From JALEGB01 sp038530925 (lineage in GTDB: Bacteria; Pseudomonadota; Alphaproteobacteria; Rhodobacterales; Rhodobacteraceae): DNA of 30,492 nt. Shown here piece by piece: positions 16,087 to 25,017 of the stretch. Below the pieces are notes generated by a model. The model had not been told where the DNA came from. It saw only the letters and a list, made by a program, of their open reading frames with translations, and ran no database searches. The stretch lies in contig JBCBCG010000021.1 in NCBI GenBank assembly GCA_038530925.1, forward strand, positions 1-30,492, given 5' to 3'. Within the stretch, counting starts at the first letter, position 1; each line of letters begins with the position of its first letter. Made by a program: the position numbers and the translations under genes.

Positions 16087-16241
16087 GGCGCCTGGCCTCG
16101 GCGGGGCGGATCTTTCAGATCATCCGCGCCACGCCGGAACGCTCCACGCCGCGCTGACCGATTTCGGCCACGCAGAGGCTGTGGCGGGACGGTGGCGCCC
16201 TGGCGCGACTCGTCTGGTTTCGGCGGACGCGACGGTCGATG

Positions 16242-17246
16242 TCAGCCCGGCTCGTCGAGTGCGCCCTCAACCCAAGCCCGGATCAGAGCCCAAGCGATCG
16301 CGTCGGTGCGGGGGGCGAGGAGGTCGGGGTGGCGGCCGGCCAGCGCTTCGGCCATCTCGGTTTTCGAGATCCAGCGGCAGGCTTCGAGTTCGTCGAGGTC
16401 GGGGGTGAGGCGTTCCGTCAGCGCCTCGGCGACGCAGCCGATCATCAGCGTGGAGGGATAAGGCCAGGGCTGGGAGGCGAGGTAACGCACGCGGCCGACC
16501 TCGACGCCCACCTCTTCTTTCGTTTCGCGGCGCACCGCGGCTTCGATGGTCTCGCCCGGCTCGACATAGCCGGCGAGGAGAGAATGCATGCCTGGCGGCC
16601 AATTGGATTGCCGGCCGAGCACGGTCCGCGGCTCGCCGGTCGCCGGATCGGGCCGTAGCACCAACATGATCACCACGGGATCGGTGCGTGGGAAATGCGT
16701 CGCTCCGCAGCTTGGGCAATCGCGCCGCCAGCCGCCTTGCGCCTGATGGCTCGGGGCGCCGCAATTGGCGCAGAAGCCATGGCTCCGTCGCCATTCGAGC
16801 AGCGAGCGGCCGGTCGCCGCGATCTCCGCCTCCAGCGCGGAGAGATCGGGCCCCACCGAGCGCAGATCGGCGAATTTCAGCGCCGCCGCGCCAGGGGCGG
16901 CGAGCGCGTCTTTCGCGGCGTCCTCCTCCAGCGCGGAGAGATCGATCGCGAAGCGCGCTTGGCGCGCGGCGCCCTCGCTTTCCGCCTGGCCCTCGAAGCC
17001 GAGGAAGATCGGATCGGGTTCATGCTGCGCGAGCGCTTCCGAGGGCGCGATCAGCGCGAGCCGCACGCCTGTCGCGTCCACGCGGATCGCCGGCTTGCCT
17101 TTCCAGAACGCCGCGAGGCGCGTCTCGGGCGCCGCGGCCAGCGCGCGCAGCCCCTGCTCGTCTTTGCGCAGCGCGTCGGCGCGGTCGAGCCCGCCGCCCG
17201 CAAGCGGCACGCGCGCTTCCAGAGACGTCGGATCAGGCGGCGTCAC
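16242..17246 (-). CDS. nudC: NAD+ diphosphatase / NAD-cap decapping Nudix hydrolase NudC
   Basis: NudC hydrolyses NAD(H) to NMN(H) and AMP, and removes NAD caps from RNA. Seen in 334 residues: a divergent N-terminal domain (1-140), a zinc ribbon with Cys159, Cys162, Cys177 and Cys180 (CANCG ... CPSCG), the complete Nudix box G226-x5-E232-x7-R240-E241-x2-E244-E245, and the NADH-specific SQPWPYPSTLM (258-268), which distinguishes NudC from other Nudix enzymes. The start is GTG at 17246, overlapping the stop of the upstream methyltransferase gene by 4 bp (GTGA). It converges with the carbonic anhydrase homologue across 155 bp that contain a short hairpin (GCGGAT/ATCCGC, 16106-16127) without a T-run. 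Confidence 0.95.
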   Translation of the reverse strand: MTPPDPTSLEARVPLAGGGLDRADALRKDEQGLRALAAAPETRLAAFWKGKPAIRVDATGVRLALIAPSEALAQHEPDPIFLGFEGQAESEGAARQARFAIDLSALEEDAAKDALAAPGAAALKFADLRSVGPDLSALEAEIAATGRSLLEWRRSHGFCANCGAPSHQAQGGWRRDCPSCGATHFPRTDPVVIMLVLRPDPATGEPRTVLGRQSNWPPGMHSLLAGYVEPGETIEAAVRRETKEEVGVEVGRVRYLASQPWPYPSTLMIGCVAEALTERLTPDLDELEACRWISKTEMAEALAGRHPDLLAPRTDAIAWALIRAWVEGALDEPG

Positions 17247-18520
17247 GGCGCGCCTCCGCCCAGATCCGGACGGCGATGAAATCGGCTGAAGCGGATGAGG
17301 CCGAAGCCGAGCAACGGTTCGGCCAAGGCCTGGAACGCCCGATCGAAGCGCTCGCGGCTAAGGCGCGTCTCACGCCGGAGCGCGGCGATGTCGCGCCGCC
17401 CGTCGATCAATGCGATCAGCGGCGCGAGGCTGCGGTCAAGCCTGCGCTCAACGGCGATGCTGTCTGAGCTGAAGCGCACTCGGCCTTTCGCGGCCACCGA
17501 TTTCGCCAGCGCCGCCGGCGGCGCGCCGACCAGCACAGGCGTCAGCGCATCGGCGTTCTCGGCGCCAGCGCGCGCCACCGTGTCGCCGCGGGCGGCGGGC
17601 GCGGCGTAGAAGATATGCTTGCTCATCATACCGCTAAGCTGCTCCGCCAAGGCCGCGCGCTCGGTGAGGGACAAGCCCTCCGACCGAGCGCCGAGCGCGC
17701 CGCCGAGATAGGTCGAGGGCTCGTACTGCGCCGGCGTCGCGAACCCGGCGAAGCGCAGCCCCGCCGCCTCCACCGCCGCGATCGTTTCATCAGCGCGGTA
17801 AGCCCGATCGCGGCTGTGCAGGAGGAGGTCGTAAAACCCGGCGTCGCCGTCTTGATGGTCCGTCAGCAGCGGGTTGCGCTTGAAGGGATGCGCCGCCGGC
17901 AGGCGCCCGAGCGCCTCGCGGGCGTAATCCAGGCGCTCGCTTGGGCTCATGCCGGCGGTGAGCGCGGCGAAGGCCTCTTGCAGCGGATAAACGCCTGTGC
18001 GGCCGTAAGGCGCGTAGACCATCGCGCCGAGGCCGCCATCGGGCCCAAGCGCCGCGGCGAGCGCTTCAAGGCCGGCTTGCGGGTCGGACAGGTGATGCAG
18101 CACGCCGCAACAATCGATGTAGTCGAACGGGCCGAGATCCGGCGCCGTCAGAAGATCGCCTGTGACGAACCGCACGGTGAGCTCGCGCGCGGCGGCGCGC
18201 GCTTCGGCGATCTCTCTGCTGGCGCGGGAGAGGTCGAGATAAGTGATCTCCGCCGGCGCGCCGCGATCTTTCAGCAGCTGGCCGATCATCATCAGCGCGT
18301 CGCCCGTGCCGCCGCCGGCGACCAGTACGCGCATCGGCTGCGACCAGTCGCGCTGGCCTTGGAACAGGAAGTGGTCGATTTCAACCGGGTGGCTCGGCGA
18401 GCCCGTGCGAAGCTGCTCACGCTCCCGCGCCGGATCGCGCGCGGGATAGGGATAGGCTTCGTATTGCTCGTTGACCGCGTCCATCGCCGCGCCGCTCCCG
18501 CCGGCTTCTCTCGCTCGCAT
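17243..18520 (-). CDS. Class I SAM-dependent methyltransferase with an extra C-terminal region
   Basis: This protein transfers methyl groups from SAM to an unidentified substrate. Seen: an N-terminal NEQYEAYPYPARDP segment, common in a group of bacterial methyltransferases; SAM motif I VLVAGGGTGDA (65-75); the acidic ribose-binding Asp96 in TYLDLS; and DYIDCCGVLHHL (133-144), typical of the Methyltransf_25/12 superfamily. After about residue 330, an extra ~95-residue region with FSSDSIAVERRLDRSLAPLIALIDGRRDIAALR and a helical Arg-rich tail resembles a small winged-helix-like appendage. The start at 18520 has CGGAG 6 bp upstream; ATG at 18484 is an alternative that begins at MDAVNEQY. It overlaps nudC by 4 bp and is 79 bp downstream of the flavoprotein gene, so the three probably form one transcript. 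The substrate is unknown. Confidence 0.85.
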   Translation of the reverse strand: MRAREAGGSGAAMDAVNEQYEAYPYPARDPAREREQLRTGSPSHPVEIDHFLFQGQRDWSQPMRVLVAGGGTGDALMMIGQLLKDRGAPAEITYLDLSRASREIAEARAAARELTVRFVTGDLLTAPDLGPFDYIDCCGVLHHLSDPQAGLEALAAALGPDGGLGAMVYAPYGRTGVYPLQEAFAALTAGMSPSERLDYAREALGRLPAAHPFKRNPLLTDHQDGDAGFYDLLLHSRDRAYRADETIAAVEAAGLRFAGFATPAQYEPSTYLGGALGARSEGLSLTERAALAEQLSGMMSKHIFYAAPAARGDTVARAGAENADALTPVLVGAPPAALAKSVAAKGRVRFSSDSIAVERRLDRSLAPLIALIDGRRDIAALRRETRLSRERFDRAFQALAEPLLGFGLIRFSRFHRRPDLGGGAP

Positions 18521-18599
18521 CGTCGCTCCGGCGGCGCAGGGCCGCGTCGCCGGTGTGCTAACAGCGCCGAGCGCCCGAGGCTAGCGCGCGCGGCCTGCC

Positions 18600-19592
18600 T
18601 CAGCCCTGCGCGGCCTTGAGAGAAAAGGCGTGGCCGGCGGCCAGGGCCGCGCGCGCCGCCTCATACTCTTTGGCGAGTTGATCGACGAACTGAGCGGTGG
18701 AGCCGCGCGAGGTCACCGCGCCGATGCCTTGGCCGCAGCCCCAAATATCTTTCCAGGCTTTCTTATCCGTGTTGCCGCCGGAGCCGAAATTCATCGCCGA
18801 TGGATCGCTCTCCGGCAGATTGTCCGGGTCGAGGCCGGCGCTCACGATCGAAGGTTTCAGGTAATTGCCATGCACGCCAGTGAAGAGGTTGGTGTAGACG
18901 ATATCCGACGCCACGCCGTCGACGATGCCGTCCTTATAGGCGTCGTTCGCATTGGCTTCGTCGCAGGCGATGAAGGCCGAGCCGATATAGGCGAGGTCCG
19001 CGCCCATCGCCTGGGCCGCGGCGACGGCGCCGCCATTGGCGATGGAGCCGGAGAGCGCGATCGGCCCATCGAAGAAGCGGCGGATCTCTTGAACCAGCGC
19101 GAAAGGCGAGATCGTGCCCGCATGCCCGCCCGCGCCGGCGCAGACGGGAATGAGGCCGTCGGCGCCTTTCTCCAGCGCTTTCTCCGCGAAGCGCACGTCG
19201 ATCACATCATGCAGCACGACGCCGCCATAGGAGTGGATCGCCTCGAACACCTCCGGCCGCGCGCCGAGCGAGGTGATGACGACCGGCACTTTGTACTTCA
19301 CGCACATCTCGACATCGTGCTGCAGACGATCGTTCGAGCGATGCACGATCTGGTTGACCGCGAAAGGCGCCGCCGGGCGATCCGGGTTGGCGGCGTTATG
19401 CGCGGCGAGCTCGGAGGTGATGCGCTCGAGCCATTCTTCGAGAACGGGCGCGGGCCGCGCGTTCAGCGCCGGGAAAGCGCCGACGACGCCGGCCTTGCAT
19501 TGCGCGATGACGAGATCGGGGTTGGAGACGATGAAGAGAGGCGATCCGATCACGGGGATGCGAAGGCCCTGAAGCACTGGGGGGAGGGACAT
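18600..19592 (-). CDS. Nitronate monooxygenase / 2-nitropropane dioxygenase-like flavoprotein
   Basis: These FMN-dependent TIM-barrel enzymes oxidise alkyl nitronates such as propionate 3-nitronate; many homologues have other, unknown substrates. Seen in 330 residues: PVIGSPLFIVSNPDLVIAQCKAG at the N-terminus, GARPEVFEAIHSYGG and LHDV, the flavin-phosphate segment CAGAGGHAG with His157 at the catalytic-histidine position, GPIALSGSIANGGAV and the second phosphate-binding stretch MGADLAYIGSAFIACDEA. GGAG lies 5 bp before the ATG. It is the first gene of the minus-strand unit with the methyltransferase and nudC. Substrate specificity cannot be assigned. Confidence 0.88.
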   Translation of the reverse strand: MSLPPVLQGLRIPVIGSPLFIVSNPDLVIAQCKAGVVGAFPALNARPAPVLEEWLERITSELAAHNAANPDRPAAPFAVNQIVHRSNDRLQHDVEMCVKYKVPVVITSLGARPEVFEAIHSYGGVVLHDVIDVRFAEKALEKGADGLIPVCAGAGGHAGTISPFALVQEIRRFFDGPIALSGSIANGGAVAAAQAMGADLAYIGSAFIACDEANANDAYKDGIVDGVASDIVYTNLFTGVHGNYLKPSIVSAGLDPDNLPESDPSAMNFGSGGNTDKKAWKDIWGCGQGIGAVTSRGSTAQFVDQLAKEYEAARAALAAGHAFSLKAAQG

Positions 19593-19896
19593 GGCGGCTC
19601 CGATGCGCGAGACAGAGGCGCGGTTCGCCGCGCCGTCGCGGTCAGACTGTCGGAGCGCTGCGGCGTTGTCACGCGCGTCGCCACGTCAACCTCTTCGCTT
19701 CTCTGGGCGCGGCGCCGACGCCGATCGATGCGCGCTTTCGCCGTTTGCTCCCCAGCTTTGACGCCGATGCTTTCTGCGAATCGATCGAGCCTGTGGACGA
19801 ATTCGCCAGCGGCGGCGCAATGCAAGAAGAGTTTTGCAACTTAAGGGTGCGGAACCCTGATGACGACGCGCATTCGGCGCCTTATGGTTAACCCAG

Positions 19897-19965
19897 CCTG
19901 TCGCTCCTGCGGTTGGAGGACCGTGCGGCGCCGTGTTGTTCACTCAGCGCGGTTGGAGCGACAGG
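19897..19965. repeat. 11-bp inverted repeat in the intergenic region
   Basis: CCTGTCGCTCC (19897-19907) and its exact reverse complement GGAGCGACAGG (19955-19965) flank 47 bp. If transcribed, it would close a long stem-loop. No T-run follows. A transcribed structured RNA or a regulator-binding pair are both possible, and the function is unknown. Confidence 0.4.
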
Positions 19966-20098
19966 CCTCCCACCCGTTAGATCAGTATCTTAGAGATCGC
20001 CAACGCGGGCGCGGCGTTAAGATCCGCCACCGTTCGCTCTGGCGAGGGCGCGCGCGGCGCTTTTATAGCGCACGCGGTCTGCGTCTGCTAAAGTTCCG

Positions 20099-20111
20099 TA
20101 TTCGTTGAATA
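20099..20111. promoter_or_regulatory. Palindrome TATTC-GTT-GAATA, candidate operator
   Basis: A perfect 5-bp half-site dyad lies in an AT-richer stretch about 230 bp upstream of the RND adaptor start. Efflux operons are often controlled by TetR- or MarR-type repressors at such dyads, but no regulator gene is adjacent, so this is a weak inference. Confidence 0.25.
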
Positions 20112-20340
20112 ACTCGGATGTCCACGGGGCGTGAACGGCCATGCGGACCGTCTGCGACGATTCGGATGCCGGGGAGTCGATCAGGGGGGAACGACTCAGC
20201 CTTGTGGGCCGCGCGCCACAATCAACCGTCTCTCGGTCATCCCCAAAACGATGCACCGCACGGCGTCGCGGGCGCGCATTAAGCTGAGACGGCGGCGCCG
20301 CGCCCCAGCGCTGACAAGCACATGCAGAGGAAGGCCGGTC

Positions 20341-21669
20341 TTGCGTTTGCGACAGATGTTGTTCTTCCCGCCGCTGCTCGCCGGGCTCGCAGTGTTTCTG
20401 CTGCTCCGCTTGGTCGGGGCGGAGGCGCAGGACGCGCCGACGCCGGCGCCGCTCGCCGTGCAGGTGATGGTCGCGGCGCCCGCGCCCTATGCGGCGTCCG
20501 CCACAGGCTTCGGGCGGGTCGAGGCGGAGCGGGACTGGCGCGCCATCGCGCAAGTCGAGGGCCGCGTCGCCGCCTTGGCGCCGGGCTTCGCTGTGGGCTC
20601 GCGCCTGACCGAGGGCGACATGGTCGTCACCTTCGACACCCGCGATTACGAGATCGCCAAAGCGAAAGCGGAGGCGAACATCGCCGCGGCCGAAGCCTCT
20701 CTGCGTGAGCTGGAAGTGGAGGAGGCGAATACGCGGCGGTTGCTTGAGATCGAACAGCGCATCGAAACGGTGCGCGAGACGGATCTTCAGCGGCAGGTCG
20801 AGTTGGAGCGCCGCGGAACGGCGGCGCAAGCGTCTCTCGACGCGGCGGAGCGGGATCTCCTCGCTCAGCAGAAGGCGGTGCGCACGCTTGAGAACACGCT
20901 CGCCGTCATTCCCTCGCAGCGCGCTTCGCTTGAAGCCACGTTGCAGACGCGGCGCGTCGAATTGGAGGACGCTGAGCGCGATCTTGCGAACACCGTGATC
21001 GCCGCTCCCTTCGATGCGCGCGCCGCGGAAGTCGATGTGGCGGAGGGCCAATATGTTCGCGTCGGCGAGGTGATGGCGCGGCTTGAAGCGCTGGCGACGG
21101 CGGAGGTGGTCGCGGAATTCCAGCCGGCGGCGCTGCGCGATGTGATCCTGACCCAAAGCGCCGAGCGGCTCCGCGCCGTGCTCACGCAGCCGGACAGCGC
21201 CGCCGCGGGCGCGCGGCTGGTGGCGCTCGGCTTCAGCGCGGAGGTGATCGGCCGCGTCGGCGAGGAGCGTTTCATCTGGCCGGCCGAAATCGTGCGAATG
21301 ACCGGGCGGGTGGACGACGCCACCGGCGCGATCGGCCTCGTGGTTCGGATCCCTGAGCCGTCGCGGCCGGATCTGCGCACGCGCCGCCCGCCGCTCAGCG
21401 TCGGCGCCTTCGTCGAGGTGCGCTTGGTCGCGCCGGAAACGGAGCTGCTTCTGACCCCGCGCGCCGCGATCCGCACCGAGGCGGGCGCCGATCCCTTCGT
21501 CTACAGCGTCGATGAGGCGGGAACGCTGCGGCGTTCTGCGGTGCGGCTGGGGCCGATCTTCGAAGATCGCGTCGTGCTGTTGGACGGCGTCGAGCCCGGC
21601 GCGCGCATCATTCTCTCAGAGGTCTCGCCCGCGGTGATCGGCGCGCCGGTGACGGCGGTGGAGCGCTAA
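20341..21669 (+). CDS. RND efflux periplasmic adaptor subunit (membrane fusion protein)
   Basis: The adaptor bridges an inner-membrane RND pump to an outer-membrane channel. The frame is open from 20131, but the start chosen is TTG at 20341: AGAGGAAGG (20325-20333) lies 7 bp upstream and the product then begins with a membrane anchor or signal segment (LFFPPLLAGLAVFLLLRLVG, about 8-27). The 442 residues continue with the first lipoyl half (GRVAALAPGFAVGSRLTEGD), a long coiled-coil hairpin of Ala/Glu/Arg heptads (about 100-215), the second lipoyl half (TVIAAPFDARAAEVDVAEGQYVRVG), and beta-barrel and membrane-proximal domains. The 57-bp gap to the permease gene implies one operon. No TolC-like channel gene is present nearby, so the pump would borrow one from elsewhere. 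Confidence 0.9.
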   Translation: MRLRQMLFFPPLLAGLAVFLLLRLVGAEAQDAPTPAPLAVQVMVAAPAPYAASATGFGRVEAERDWRAIAQVEGRVAALAPGFAVGSRLTEGDMVVTFDTRDYEIAKAKAEANIAAAEASLRELEVEEANTRRLLEIEQRIETVRETDLQRQVELERRGTAAQASLDAAERDLLAQQKAVRTLENTLAVIPSQRASLEATLQTRRVELEDAERDLANTVIAAPFDARAAEVDVAEGQYVRVGEVMARLEALATAEVVAEFQPAALRDVILTQSAERLRAVLTQPDSAAAGARLVALGFSAEVIGRVGEERFIWPAEIVRMTGRVDDATGAIGLVVRIPEPSRPDLRTRRPPLSVGAFVEVRLVAPETELLLTPRAAIRTEAGADPFVYSVDEAGTLRRSAVRLGPIFEDRVVLLDGVEPGARIILSEVSPAVIGAPVTAVER

Positions 21670-21726
21670 CGCCGCGCGAACCAGCGCGCCGAGGCGTTTC
21701 CGCGAGAGGCTTGAACGGGGCGGAGC

Positions 21727-24700
21727 ATGCTCGATTACTTCGCAAGACATCCCAACGCCGCCAATCTCCTGATGATCGCGGCGATCATGCTCGGCCTGTT
21801 GGCGTTGCCGGGCATGGAGCGCGAGACCTTCCCCGAATTCACGCCGTCGAAGGTCACCGTGTCCGTCGTTTATAGCGGCGCTTCCGCCGAAGAGGTGGAT
21901 GAGACGATCTGCCTTGAACTTGACGATGCGCTGACCGGCGTCGACGCGCTGGAGGAAGCCGAGTGCGTTTCGGTCGACAATCTCGCTACCGCGACGCTGA
22001 CCATGGCCGAAGGCGGCGATCTCAGCGCCTTCTACAACGACGCGCTCTCCGCAGCTTCAAGCCTCTCATTGCCCGAAGACGCCGAAGCGCCGACGGTCGC
22101 GATCCAGGGCCGAAGCGAGACCATCGCGCTCCTCGCCGTGTCGGGCCTCGACGGGCATCGCGCCCTGGTGGCCTACGCCGATCGTTTGGCGGCGCGGCTG
22201 CGGACGCTGCCCATGGTGTCGGAGGCGACGGTGGGCGGCGTCTCGGACGCCGAGTTCAAGATCGTGTTCGATCAGGCCGCTCTGCGCCGCTATGGCGTCG
22301 ATGCGCGCCGGCTCGCCGATGAGATCGCCGGGCGGAGCCTTTCAAGCCCGCTGGGCCAGGTTGAGACCCGCGACCGCGATTTCGCGCTCCGCTACGATGA
22401 CGCGCGGCGCGATCGGGCGCCGCTCGAAGACCTGATCGTGCTCCAGAACGCGACCGGCGGTTTCGTGCGTTTGCGCGATGTCGCGACGGTCTCGCTCGGC
22501 GAGGCCGAGACGGAGCGCCGCGCCGCGATCGACGGACGCCGCGCCGCCATCATCAGCATCTCCAAAACCAAAGACGACGATGCGATCGAGGCCTTCGCCG
22601 AAGTGCGCGCGCTGATCGATGCGGAGGAGGCGCGCTATCCCGACCCTTTCGCGATCACCGTCATCAACGACACCACCGAGGCGATTGATGAGCGCGTGTC
22701 GCTGATCCTGTCGAACACGCTTCAAGGGCTTGTCTTGGTGTTCATCGTGATGGCGCTGTTCTTCTCGATGCGCGAAGCGCTCTGGATCTCGGCGGCGCTG
22801 CCCGTCTCGTTTCTCGGCGGGCTCTTCGCGCTGTCGCTTGTCGGGGTGACCATCAACATGATTTCGCTCGTCGCGCTGCTGATGGCGGTGGGCTTGATCA
22901 TGGATGACAGCATCGTCATCGCCGACAACATCGCCAAATGGCGCGAACGCCTCAGCCCAGCCGATGCGGCGGTGCGCGGCGTGCGCGAGGTCGCGCCGGG
23001 CGTCTTCTCCTCGTTCCTGACCACCGCCTGCGTGTTCGGCCCGCTGATGGTCCTTTCCGGCGAGATGGGCGCGATCCTGCAGGTGATCCCGGTCGTCCTG
23101 CTGATCACGCTGTCGGTGAGCCTGGTGGAGGCGTTCCTCGTGCTGCCGCGCCACCTTTCCCATGGCGGCGGCCACGGCGCGCCGGCCCTGGCGAGCGCCG
23201 CCGCCACGCGCCCTCCGCGCTGGGCGCCGGCGCAGCTTGAGCGCTTCGTCGAGCGGCGCTTGGCGCCCACGGTCGAGCGCTTGATCCGCTGGCGTTATCT
23301 CACCCTCGGCTCCGTCTTCGCGCTTCTGATCGTCACTGTCGGACTGATGGCCTCGGGCGTGGTCAAGCTCATCGGCTTTCCCACCATCGAAGGCGACACC
23401 ATCGAGGCGCGGATCGCCCTGGCCTCCGGCGCGCCGCTGGAGCGAACCGAGGCGGCGGTGGCGCAGATCCTCGAAGGGCTCGAGCGCGTGAACGCCGGGC
23501 TGACGCCCTCGACCGACGGCGCCGCGCCGCTGGTGACGCGGGTGCTGATGCGCTACGCCACCAACGCCGATGTGAAGGACGCCGGCGCCCACACCGCCAC
23601 CATCACGGTCGATCTCCTCAGCAGCGAGCGCCGGAACATCAGCGCGGATGATGTGGCGGCCCGCTGGCGCGCCGCGTCCGGTCCCTTGCCAGAGGTCGCG
23701 CAGAGCAGTTTTGCGCAAACGACGCGCGGGCCCGGCGGCCAGGATGTGGACATCGCCCTCTCCGCGCCGGATCTCGCGACGCTCGACGCCGCATCGGCTG
23801 AGATGCTGGCGCGGCTGCGCGCCGTCCCGCATCTCAGCGACATCTATCGTGACTTTCGCGGCGGCCGGCCCGAGATCCGCATCACGCTGAAAGATCTCGG
23901 CTACACCATCGGCCTGACGCCTGACGCCCTCTCCAGCCAGTTGCGCGCCGCCTTCGCCGGCTTTGAGACGGATGATTTCCGCATCGGGCCAAGCGCCGTG
24001 TCGGTGCGGTTGGAGTTGGCGGACAGCGTGCCGACGGTCAGCGAGCTTGAGCAGTTTCCCATCTCCGTCGGCGAGGGGCGCCAGGCGGCGCTCGGCGTGG
24101 TGGCGGCGGTGGAGATCGTCGACGCCTACGCCCAGATCACGCGGGAGCGCGGGCTCCCGACCGCGCGGATCCTCGGCGATGTCGATCAAGCGGCGATCAC
24201 CTCGGCGGAGGTCGCGGCGATCGCGTTGGATCGCCTCGCGCCGGAGATCCAGCGGCTCTATCCAGGCGTCGAGATCGGTATCGGCGGCGCGACGGAGGAT
24301 CAGCAGAAGACGCAGTCCTCAATCGTCTCGGCGCTGCTGGCCGGGCTGGTCGGCGTCTATCTCATCTTGGCGTTTCAGTTCCGGAGCTACGCCTTGCCGG
24401 CGGTGGTGATGCTCTCGATCCCGTTCGCGGCGATCGGTTCGGTGGGCGGGCATCTCGCGTTCGGCGCGCCGGTGTCGATGCCGAGCATCGTCGGCTTCGC
24501 CTCGCTCGCGGGCGTGGTGGTGAATAACGCGATCCTGTTCGTCGCCGCCTTCGAGCGCGCCGCGCGCGCCGCGTCCGTGGCCGAGGCGGCGGTGGCGGCG
24601 ATGCGTCGACGCTTCCAGCCGGTGCTGCTCTCCTCGCTCACGACGTTTGTCGGCCTGTTGCCGATCCTGTTCGAGACGAGCCCGCAGGCGCAGGTCCTGG

Positions 24701-24876
24701 CGCCGCTGGTGATCTCAGTCGCGTTCGGCCTCGCCGCCTCGACCGCGCTGATCGTGCTGGCGCTGCCGCCGGCTCTGGTGATTTATTTCGATTTCTTCGA
24801 TCCCAAACGCTGGCTCGATCAACATGGTCCGCAGCTCCCCGCAGAGCCCGCGACCGACCCCGCCGCGCAAACCTGA
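21727..24876 (+). CDS. RND-family efflux transporter permease (AcrB superfamily)
   Basis: This is an inner-membrane proton-driven pump exporting drugs or other hydrophobic compounds. At 1049 residues it has the standard length, with the duplicated architecture of 12 membrane helices and two large periplasmic loops. Seen: N-terminal YFARHPNAANLLMIAAIMLGLLALPGM, TM4 GLIMDDSIVIADNI with the proton-relay pair Asp393-Asp394, and TM10 GVVVNNAILFV, where Asn933 occupies the position of AcrB Lys940. That Lys-to-Asn change is frequent in non-AcrB clades. A His/Gly/Ala-rich cytoplasmic loop (about 478-500) joins the halves. It follows the adaptor in the same operon. The substrate cannot be inferred. 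Confidence 0.93.
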   Translation: MLDYFARHPNAANLLMIAAIMLGLLALPGMERETFPEFTPSKVTVSVVYSGASAEEVDETICLELDDALTGVDALEEAECVSVDNLATATLTMAEGGDLSAFYNDALSAASSLSLPEDAEAPTVAIQGRSETIALLAVSGLDGHRALVAYADRLAARLRTLPMVSEATVGGVSDAEFKIVFDQAALRRYGVDARRLADEIAGRSLSSPLGQVETRDRDFALRYDDARRDRAPLEDLIVLQNATGGFVRLRDVATVSLGEAETERRAAIDGRRAAIISISKTKDDDAIEAFAEVRALIDAEEARYPDPFAITVINDTTEAIDERVSLILSNTLQGLVLVFIVMALFFSMREALWISAALPVSFLGGLFALSLVGVTINMISLVALLMAVGLIMDDSIVIADNIAKWRERLSPADAAVRGVREVAPGVFSSFLTTACVFGPLMVLSGEMGAILQVIPVVLLITLSVSLVEAFLVLPRHLSHGGGHGAPALASAAATRPPRWAPAQLERFVERRLAPTVERLIRWRYLTLGSVFALLIVTVGLMASGVVKLIGFPTIEGDTIEARIALASGAPLERTEAAVAQILEGLERVNAGLTPSTDGAAPLVTRVLMRYATNADVKDAGAHTATITVDLLSSERRNISADDVAARWRAASGPLPEVAQSSFAQTTRGPGGQDVDIALSAPDLATLDAASAEMLARLRAVPHLSDIYRDFRGGRPEIRITLKDLGYTIGLTPDALSSQLRAAFAGFETDDFRIGPSAVSVRLELADSVPTVSELEQFPISVGEGRQAALGVVAAVEIVDAYAQITRERGLPTARILGDVDQAAITSAEVAAIALDRLAPEIQRLYPGVEIGIGGATEDQQKTQSSIVSALLAGLVGVYLILAFQFRSYALPAVVMLSIPFAAIGSVGGHLAFGAPVSMPSIVGFASLAGVVVNNAILFVAAFERAARAASVAEAAVAAMRRRFQPVLLSSLTTFVGLLPILFETSPQAQVLAPLVISVAFGLAASTALIVLALPPALVIYFDFFDPKRWLDQHGPQLPAEPATDPAAQT

Positions 24877-24931
24877 ACCGCGCCGCCCTGGCTTGCCGCT
24901 CGGCGCTGGTGTAGGCACAAAAGCGATCCAC

Positions 24932-25017
24932 GCCGACGTGGTGGAATTGGCATACACAGCTGACTTAAAATCAGCCCCCTTATAGGGTTACGGGTTCGAG
25001 TCCCGTCGTCGGCACCA
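24932..25017 (+). tRNA. tRNA-Leu (anticodon UAA)
   Basis: The 7-bp acceptor stem GCCGACG/CGTCGGC (24932-24938 with 25007-25013) closes a class II tRNA with an encoded CCA end (25015-25017). The anticodon stem GCTGA/TCAGC (24959-24963 with 24971-24975) presents loop CTTAAAA with anticodon TAA (24966-24968). A long variable arm (CCCCCTTATAGGG region) and T-arm CGGGTTCGAGTCCCG are present, as expected for leucine. It lies 55 bp after the RND permease stop, on the same strand. Confidence 0.96.

Larger units (their letters stand above)
19593..20340. other. 748-bp divergent intergenic region without a convincing gene
   Basis: The gap separates the minus-strand flavoprotein gene from the plus-strand RND adaptor gene. 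It holds an 11-bp inverted repeat (19897-19907 with 19955-19965), a small AGGGT/ACCCT hairpin near 19845-19859, a palindrome TATTCGTTGAATA (20099-20111) and a moderately protein-like frame without a usual start codon (about 19682-19891). The remaining open frames are Arg-rich and look like GC-driven noise. Promoters for both flanking genes presumably lie here, but I could not identify clear hexamers. Confidence 0.6.

Noticed and set aside
22342..24189. Long minus-strand open frame (615 codons) opposite the RND permease
   Set aside because: It is the antisense shadow of a complete, motif-bearing RND permease; the composition is Arg/His/Asp-rich and lacks domains.
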